Position numbers and translations under genes: made by a program
From: Acanthopleura granulata
Lineage: Eukaryota > Mollusca > Polyplacophora > Chitonida > Chitonidae
Assembly (NCBI GenBank): GCA_016165875.1
Contig: JABBOT010000007.1
Span: forward strand, 18,015,970-18,079,969
Direction of reading: 5' to 3'
DNA: 64,000 nucleotides
Notes under the pieces: model-generated
What the model was told of the DNA's origin: nothing
The model's database searches: none
Seen by the model: only the letters and a program-made list of their open reading frames with translations
Part shown: one piece after another, positions 51,901-61,182 of the stretch
How positions within the stretch are numbered: the stretch's first letter is position 1
Layout of the letters: every line of letters starts with the position of its first letter

Positions 51901-54900
51901 TGTTAAATGTGATCACAACACAGCATTCTGGGTAATTCTAGACCAGTGACGTCTGGTACATTGCAGTTAACATCACTGTATTTTTTAACCTTATTCTACT
52001 TAAGCCATGGTGCTTGGGGCGGGGGGCTGTTGTTACTGCTTAATCACTCAAATGAACAGTAAGAGTAAAACCTTAACTGAGGTAAAATGACAATAGGTCG
52101 GGTTTCACTGGTAACATGTGACCATTTGCCAAATATCACACTGTCGTTGCTGCTCTGTATTTTTAAATCTTTTTTATAATTGCTGAACAGCCTTCATGGC
52201 CGAGAATGAATGGTTTTTTGATGGTAGGTTGTGAGGCCACCCCTACCAATATTTCAGCCGCATCGTGCGTGGAGAGAACATGCCGGAACCCGGAAACAGT
52301 TGCTCTTCTACATGAGACTGATAACATCCAAACATCAGGGCAAAAAGTGTACCACGTATAATAAAAAAATATCAACTAAAATTCCAAAATCATGTCATAC
52401 AATATCCATATATATCCTTTTAATATTTAAGTACGACATGGCCAGCAAAAAAATCAAGAAAAGCGTTATGTGACATAAAGCCTAACAGGGAATAGTTCTT
52501 GGAAAGTCGTCTTTCATGCCAAGCTTTTCTGTGGAGGGCTGAGGTCCTGTCCTTTTTACCGCTGTCCATGACTAGAGCCTCGGTGAGCAGTTTCCCGGCG
52601 TACACTGCATAAACATGGTGGCTTGCTTTCACTACCCTCGTCCATAGATGATTCCAAGCTTGTTCACAACTATTCTTCACAGATGTACAGTTCCAGGAAA
52701 CAAGATGGAGATGAAATAAAGCACGTCTTTTCGCCTTCCGCTTGTATTCTGTTCAGCCCTATTGTAAATATGAAAGACTACAACATAGAAAATAAAACTA
52801 GAGCAACGATGATTTCATGGTTGGCAAACGCTCACATGTTACCGGTGAAACCCGGCCTCTCGTCGATTTACTTCAGACAGGGTGTGATTCTAACTACTCA
52901 TATACGGGTTTAAGAAGTAACAACGTACATGCCCCCCATTACCAAGGGTTCAGCAGAACTACGCAGAAATAAACATTGCAGTGATGTTAAGTGCAAATCT
53001 CCACACTGTACAATGACCAACGCCCAACGCCTCTAATGGGTGATTAAATTTGAAAGAAACGGGTGTATTAAATAGGCACACATTTTTAAGAATTAAACAT
53101 AAGCGTCTAAAACATGTATATAGGCCAACCCTATAGTGCTGTAATCTCCAAGTGTTTAATATCTGATGCATTGAAGTGTTTAAATTAAACATCGAAATTT
53201 GCAGTGTTGACGTCAAGGACCATAGCAACACATTTTTCGTTAGACATGTTGCTACCGTTGTAGTTAGAGTCAACATGTTCTGTGTAATATTAGTCTACAC
53301 TGCGTTTATCTTCCACCCTATGGATTCTACAGGTGACTGCACAACATGATTTCTTAATAATCAGTTCCTCTTTTGTCTTTTGTCAGGGAGGTCGACCTTC
53401 AAACTGGATATACAACAAAAACCATTCTCTGCATGCCAATATATATCCGGGGAATGTAAGCTCTTATGTTGTTGTCCCTAGTTGATTTGCCTTGTATAAA
53501 GAGTACCTGGAAGATTTGATATACCAATCCCTTGTTTGTACAAACATAACCATTATTTGTTTCAAAATATCCCTCTCGTGTCCTGTGTAGGAATTCTTTG
53601 TGCAAGGGAATGTTGTACCCCCACCTTGTTAACGAATAAGAAACCGTTAACTTCTGTCCAGTATTAACGCGATTGATTTATTACTGAAACTTAGTTACTA
53701 CGAAAATGTGGTTATGATTGAAATTGAGTTATTATGAAATTAATGTACCGTTTTTTTTTTTTTTACATTATTTTTAATTTAAATATTTTTTTTTTGTTTT
53801 GCAGAATTATAGGCGTTGTGCAGATGGTGAATAAACTCAACGGTGTTTTTAACAAAGCGGATGAAGAATCGTTTGAAACGTTTGCTGTGTACTGTGGGTT
53901 GGCTCTTCACCATGCCAAGGTAAATCCTCCCTGCATATTAGTCCGGCAAATAAACAGATAACAACATTAAAACAGTGAGGGCGGTGTAATGGTTGCAAAA
54001 GGGACACACGTATCCGGTGAAATTCGGCCTCCTGTCAACTTACCTCAGTTAACGTTTTATTTGAACTGCTCTTGAAAATGCTCAAAGGATAGAAACTTAT
54101 ACGTCCCCATCGCCGTGGCCGCAACATAATTAGGTGAAAAAATTATGGTGAATTTAATAGGACTTTGTTGGACGTTACTTGTCATCATCTTAGGGCCATT
54201 CTTTAAAGAGCAGTCTACTTTGATTCTACAAATTTCTTTATAGTAGAGCGCGGAATTTCTGAATGCATTTCCTCGTAACACACACTACCTCTGAGCACAA
54301 CAGGAAAGGCCCAGGTCTGGCCAGAAGGGCTGAATACGTTGTTGGTCAAAGCTGGGGCGGATTTCACAAACCCTGACTGTTTCTAAAGCTTTTTGGGGTG
54401 GGGAGAGTTCTGATATGTTAACTTTAAGAACAGCAAACAAGGGTTGCCTTAAGACAGCCTTCTGTAGTACGAGAGTCTACTTGGAACGTTCCTTCATGGT
54501 TTACAAGAAATACACGAAATGTTTTCGAACTATACGCTTAATGTGGGCATAGCGTTTGAGCACGGAGACTGATCAATTCGACCGAAAGAAAGAAACAGCG
54601 AGGTTGAAACCTCCGTAGAAATAATCAAACGTAACATTACCTGTGTTCGCACAATGCGCTCTAGGTAGGACGTGCGTGAGAATAAGCGGTGATGGACACT
54701 CGTGTAGTCTAACGTTCGTTGAAGACCAGGGACCAATGCCACAAAGCAATTTTGTACTTCAGTAAAATTGTTGAAACTTAAACATCCCGGAAATCTGAAA
54801 ATAAAGGCATGAATGGTGCATGTATATCATGTATATCAGCACATGTGACACAAATTTCAAAATCAGTAAAGTATCAAATAAGCTTTAAAATTGAGTTCAT

Positions 54901-57900
54901 AGGTTTTGATTTAAGTTGCTTTGTGGAATCGGGCCCATCTGCTTTCAACAAATGCATGTCTGAACGTCAGGTGTGTGAATGTTCGTCAGTAACTGGCCAA
55001 AAGTCCGTGGTTAACGCCGGGTACTGCGGTTTCGACCATGGCTTAAGTGAAAAATCGCTACGCGTGAAGTTAAACCACAATACTGTAATTAATATAAGTA
55101 AGATACAGGGGATTTGCTGTACACTGGCTTATTGGAGTTGTAGAAACGTTTCAACCCTGGTGCCTTTTTTTTCGCAGCTGTACGACAAGATCCGCAGATC
55201 GGAACAGAAGTATCGCGTAGCCCTAGAGGTGTTATCCTACCACAGTCAGTGTGCAGAGGATGAGTTCGAGGAGCTGAAGAACAAGCCGGTACCGGATAGG
55301 CTTCCTCATCTGATAGAGTGAGTGTCTAACTATGACACAGCATGGCCACTCACTGGGGGACAAATAGCATGGGCAACTTATACTGGGACAAATAGATTTG
55401 GCAACGTATACTGCGGCAAATATTAAGGAATCATGGGGCAAAGTATATTGGACATAGTGTGGCCATGTACTGAGGAGACATATAGCATGGGCAACGTATA
55501 TTGACACAAGTGGCATGGAAAACCTGTGCTGGAACAGAGACCATGGACAACGTATTCTGGGACATATACCATGGGCAACGGTATACTGGGACAAATAGCA
55601 TAGGAAACGTGTTCTGGGGCAAACATTATAGGCAACGTATAGTGGGACAGAGCATGGGTAACGCAGGCTGATTTTAGTGAGATCAAAATTGTACTTTATG
55701 CACAACTCCTGAGTCTGAAGACGGTATGGGAATACATGTTCCTGTAATAGAATTGATTGAACTTTGGCTTGTTATGATATATTTATGATATATTTAAGTT
55801 ATATAACGGTTAGTAGTCAGAGTAACCGAGTAACAGATCGTGTTTTCACATGTTAAACAAACTATAAGCACAACTGCAGTTTAGGCGCGTGTTAATATCC
55901 AGCTCTTGCTGGTGCGGCCGTGGCCTTGCGTTAGGACGTGTGTCGACTTTCCGACGACATACGGCGTTGCCTTTATATCTCATAAACCTTAACTGTCACA
56001 AGCGGGAGAGATCGTCAGTGACATGCCAAAGGTCGGTGGTTTACGCTCGGCACTATGGTTTCCTCCACCAGACATCCCTTCACTAAAGGATTTTTCAGTA
56101 GAGTTAAGCAACAATTAAATAAATTAATAAATAAACTTCACCATGTAAAAGTGAAATGTTGGTGTGTATGGAAGCAAAAAACCAAACCATTACATATTAA
56201 ATGTCTTCTATATGTAATAACGGTTGTGTTTTCAACTGCCACCTAGTCGGTTAGCTTTCAACAATTGCATTTCACTAAAAAAAACTTTCATGTGACTTAC
56301 TTCTACAGCGTATGATAGTTGCCAGAAGGACATGTTTATCTAGAGGAAATTTTTAATGACACAGATTACAAAACGCCATTGTTAAACAATTAAAGAAACG
56401 GCATCAGGTATAAAATTGTTGATTTTGCTGTTTATTTTCAGCTACAACTTCTCGCCGTGGGCGGTGACTGGTGACGAACAACCCCTCTATGTTATTTATA
56501 TGTTCAGAGATTTATTTGAGATGAACAGGTAAGCATTGCTCGAAGCTATGACCCTTTTGAGCCCTGAGAGTCAGTAAGCTTTTTGAAGTAATACTTTGCA
56601 GGCTCTCCCATTTCATTTCCCATGCTGGTTTATTCATGACAGTGCTTGCAATATGCCCAGTTCCTCATCCTTAATAAACTAAATTTCCATTGTAGTATGT
56701 GAGCTTCCCCCGGGCTCACCATAATGCTGGCCACCGTCGTCTAATTAAAATATTCCTGAGTACGGCATAAAGCACCATTGAAATAAACAAATAAATTAGT
56801 ATGTGGGCTTAAAAGGATCTCAGCAGAGAGTAATAGCCTTTTTCTTTCTTGAAAGAGAAAGATCACACAAAAATGAACTTATGATGTGTGAAAACAGGAT
56901 AAAAAACTGTATCTCAAAATGCTTTCACTGATTTTTTTAGACTTTTTTTTCCACTGACTTAAACGCAGTGAAATTTTTTGATTGCATGGTGGACTTCATG
57001 GACCATACTGAACAGGCTGAAGTGACGTTTCACTTCTTTTTAGCTGCGAAACAGGATCAGGTTGTTATATATTTACGTTCTGCGTGAAAACATGTGGTAC
57101 ACTATACCTACATCTCTATTTAATGCGGAAATATAACTAGCAGAGGGTGTTTAACCGTCTAAAATTAGTGTGTGACGCTGCTGTGCTTGTTCAGTACGGT
57201 CCATAATGTCCACGACACCATAAAAGCATTTAACTGCGCTAATTTGGTGACAAAAAATATAAAAGACTTAGTGAAGGTATAACAGTTTTAATGGTCTTTT
57301 CACTCACCATAATTTCATTTTTGTGTCTTTTTTCACTTTAAATGACGTCAGAAAATCCTATACCGTAATACTGGTTCTTCTAGATTAGAACGTTTAAACT
57401 AGAGAATATAATAGTTTTGCATTGAAGACTCTTCTAACCAGCGCAGATACGTGGAGGCAATTTGTTATATATTTGTTGCGAAAAAGTCTAAAGATCTGTC
57501 GTTTGTTTGGAGCATGTGTTTTGCGCCACATCGGCAATATTTCAGCCATATCGTAGCGAAAGCTGTTAGGAAGCCGTTCAGTTTTAATTCAAGTATAAAT
57601 ATACCGGTTCTTTGTTTAAAACATTAAATACGTCTTCAGTAATTCTCTGAATGGTGTCTAATTGAATAGCATCTTTCCGGGACCGTAATAAACATAATAT
57701 CTTTTTATGTTTTGCCATATAAATGTTTCAAATTCTACGTTTATGTGGAAAATTATGGATAAACAAAAAAATAATATTTCACGAATATAATTTAATTCCA
57801 AATGACTGTTAAAGGCACCGATATTTCGTTGTGCCATCTTGGTAATTCCTCACGCCTCGGATGAAAGTAGGCTTGAGGTTTATTACTTTTTTATTGTAGA

Positions 57901-60900
57901 TCTTCTGAAGGGGAAAAGAGGTATCCACATTGTTTTCAACTGAAACCTTTAGACCCGCTTGGCTTTTTTCTAGATAAGTCACTATTTACACACTCACGCT
58001 GCATAATGGTAGTTATTTGTCACCATTATACCTGACTCCCACCCCCGTCTGACACTAACTCACATTATTAGAGCTCACCTGGACAAAGTACGCGGGTAAC
58101 TTATGCCATACCTCCAGCATCGGTGTTTAATAACAATTTAATATAAAGCAATGTTAAAAGAACAGACCACATTTAAACAACGTCCGCATCACATAAAAGG
58201 CTATATATGGTCTTCAGTAGTTTTTGGCATCTTTTTCCAGTCATGAAAACGGAAATAAAAGACTGAAGTGCTACGGTTGATTTTTGAACCATTTTGAACA
58301 GGCTGAAGCATATTGACGCCACAGAATATTTTCAGCTGCTAAACATCCTCTGGTTGTTGTATGTCTATGGTCTACGTGAATCTATGTGTCGTACAACACC
58401 TGTATTTGAATTTGATGTGGAAATATATAACAGTTACATCGTATTTAGCAGCAAAAAAAAACAAACTGTGACGCCACTGTGCTTCGACCTGTACCGTATG
58501 GTCCAAAATGTCCACCTGAGCACTTATATCTTTATTTCCATTTTAATAACAGTAGAAAATGCCAAAAAAATAATTAAGGCCTTATTTGGAATCAGCACGA
58601 AATGACCTTTAAGACATTGCATACTTCGTTTAAATGCGGTCTGTTCCATTAAGGTAAATGTTAAGGGCGGTATCTGAAAAAGTACGTCATGCACTGAGTT
58701 ACGGTTTTTATTACATGTAAAGTGCAATTTCACAAGGGGAATGGTCCGTCGTGGATGCAATATTTGCATACGGATTACTGTAAATTACAACATTCACGGA
58801 TTAACCTCTTTGGGTATTGGGGTCCATGTTAAGGTAAATATCGAGGGCGGCATCTCATCAAATACTGCGTGAATTGATCCCATGCAGGTTTGTATAGATG
58901 AAAAGCATAATAACACGAGAGCCGATGCCACGTGTGCATATTAACTACGGTGAATTACAAAGTCAAGACTCGGTGTTCAGGTAAATGTGAAGAGTGTTTT
59001 AGCAGCCAGTACCACATCTACTGGTCTCTGCTTTGGTGAACATGTAAAGCACAGTAACACGACGAGGATGTCCCATCGTTGATGCCCTGCATAGTCGTTG
59101 ATTACCTCAAAATACAAACTCCAGGACTTTTCTTTTGTGTATCCATGTTATGGTAAAGCTGAAGTTTTGCAATTATGCGTCTCCTACAGCCGAGGTCTTT
59201 GGTAGCCATGCCACCAAATCTGTTACGCATTTTTGGTGACTTTACATATAACCCTTTTAGTTAACTTCTTGGGCAAGCTATTCGAAAATGTACTTAGACA
59301 TGATCTTAGTTCTAGCTGCTGTATTGTAAACTAAAGTTTTTTTGCTTTTAAAGGCTGACATTTAGTTCAGTACATTTTTGAATTTTTCAATGATCACTAC
59401 TTTATAATCACATAACATTTTGTTAATGTGTGTAGTTGAGCTGAGCAGTACACCACCAGCACTGTTTCACTTTCAGCGTATTCAACCATTGTGCGGTCTA
59501 ACCTTTGTTGAAGACCTCTTATCTTTCAACAATATATGGTGTGGATATCTGTCTGTACGTCAATTGACGGGAAGTTCGTCAGTATCTTGCCCAGTGGCGG
59601 CGATTTATGCCGCTGGCTCTCCATCGAACATATTAGTATAACTAAAATATTCCAACAATCAGATAAATAAATGAAGTCGTGTAGCACCCATTCAAACATC
59701 TCGGTTCACTAGAATTTACGGATTTGTATTGTTTTCATAGACTTGTTTAACCCTGTCATTGAGGGAATACCTTTACCATGAAGTGGGATGTTTTATCTCA
59801 ACAACATTTTCCTCGTATATTTTCATTATTTGATTTGTGGAAAGGCGTATAACAAATTTTGTATAAAGTACGATGTTGTATGCCAAACGCAGTGAAAACA
59901 AGATTGGAAAGTTCTGTGTAAATATTATTTACAACTTTGCAACATTTTTCAGCTGTTTGTCTAAAATCTCTCCCGAGAACAAGTCCACAGCTTTTATCTG
60001 GTTGTATCGTTGTCCTCAGATTCGACATGCACGACTTGCTTAGGTTTACACTGACGGTCAGAAAGAACTACCGGAAGGTACCGTACCACAACTGGGCGCA
60101 TGCGTTCTCCGTGGCTCATGCGATGTACACAGTGATCAAAACCTCCTCGCATCAGTTTACCCCTATTGAGGTACGTGTTTTCGTTTATCTCTGTACATAG
60201 CCGGAAAACCATGACGACGTTACATTCCACGATTCCACAAACCGATTGTGGACTAGCGCCAAGATTTAATTCCTTAACGTTAGATGAAGTTTAAAGTTAA
60301 AATTCGGACAGGTTTGTATGAAAACAATTTTTTTAACCCATTCAGTCCCATAATCGGCGTTTAAGTTACATTTCACCTTTTGCCTTGAAGTCAAAACGGA
60401 CTTGGCGTATTTAACACATCCGTTATACCAAGCTCAGAAACACATCTACACAGAAGACTAATTGGTAATTATTATCAGAACCACCACATTGCTATACTTA
60501 GTCAGACTGTATCATCATGTTTAAAGGATAGATGAACAGGAACTGTAAAGACGAAGGCTATGGCTTTAAAGGAAATAAATGAGAGATGCCTATTTTTTTT
60601 CTTTGAAGCGTATTTTATGTCTCTTGATAACCTCCCTATTTTAGGAATATTTTCGAAAATTTTCGGAAATGACGTCATCGATGATCTCGATTTGAACGCG
60701 TCCCTGTTAGTACTCTTTCCTCCTCAGAGGAGTCTTGTTAGTCAGGTTGAATTCTCATCTCGGGTCCTCATTTCATCAGTGACAAATTCTTTAGTACAAG
60801 CAAAACATCCGAAATGAAGCCCTGTACAAGTTTTGCGTTCTTCTGCAGTGCTTGGCCTTGTTTGTCGCCTGTCTCTGTCACGACCTCGATCATCGGGGGA

Positions 60901-61147
60901 AGAACAACGCCTTCATGGTGAAGAGTGCCTCCCCGCTGGCAGCTGTCTACTCCACGTCCACCATGGAGCACCACCACTTCAACCAGACAGTCACCATCCT
61001 GCAGGTGAGTGACCACTACATAGCATGTTGATGGCCCAGTGAGCAAAGCGTCCCAGTTGTGTATGCTAGAGGCCAGGGTCCGTATTTATTAACCAACTAA
61101 TGACTTCAATCACACATTCTGAACACGAAAGTAGCTGTGTTTGATTT

Positions 61148-61182
<35 letters not shown>

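Larger units (their letters stand above)
56529..60019 (+). other. Intron with diverged internal duplications
   Basis: 3.5 kb containing a SINE 3' end, a pair of related segments of about 240 bp (56990-57225 and 58270-58535) and a loose tandem set of about 180 bp (58625-59170). No exon was recognised. Confidence 0.55.

Noticed and set aside
54530..54610. Possible third copy of the GAF-B exon (GAACTATACGCT followed by GACTGATCA...)
   Set aside because: Only short scattered matches to the ELYA and DQ parts, with stops and no acceptor or donor at equivalent places.
55232..55705. 157-codon minus-strand frame
   Set aside because: It lies on a ~30-bp minisatellite and partly opposite a real PDE exon; the repeated peptide is a by-product.
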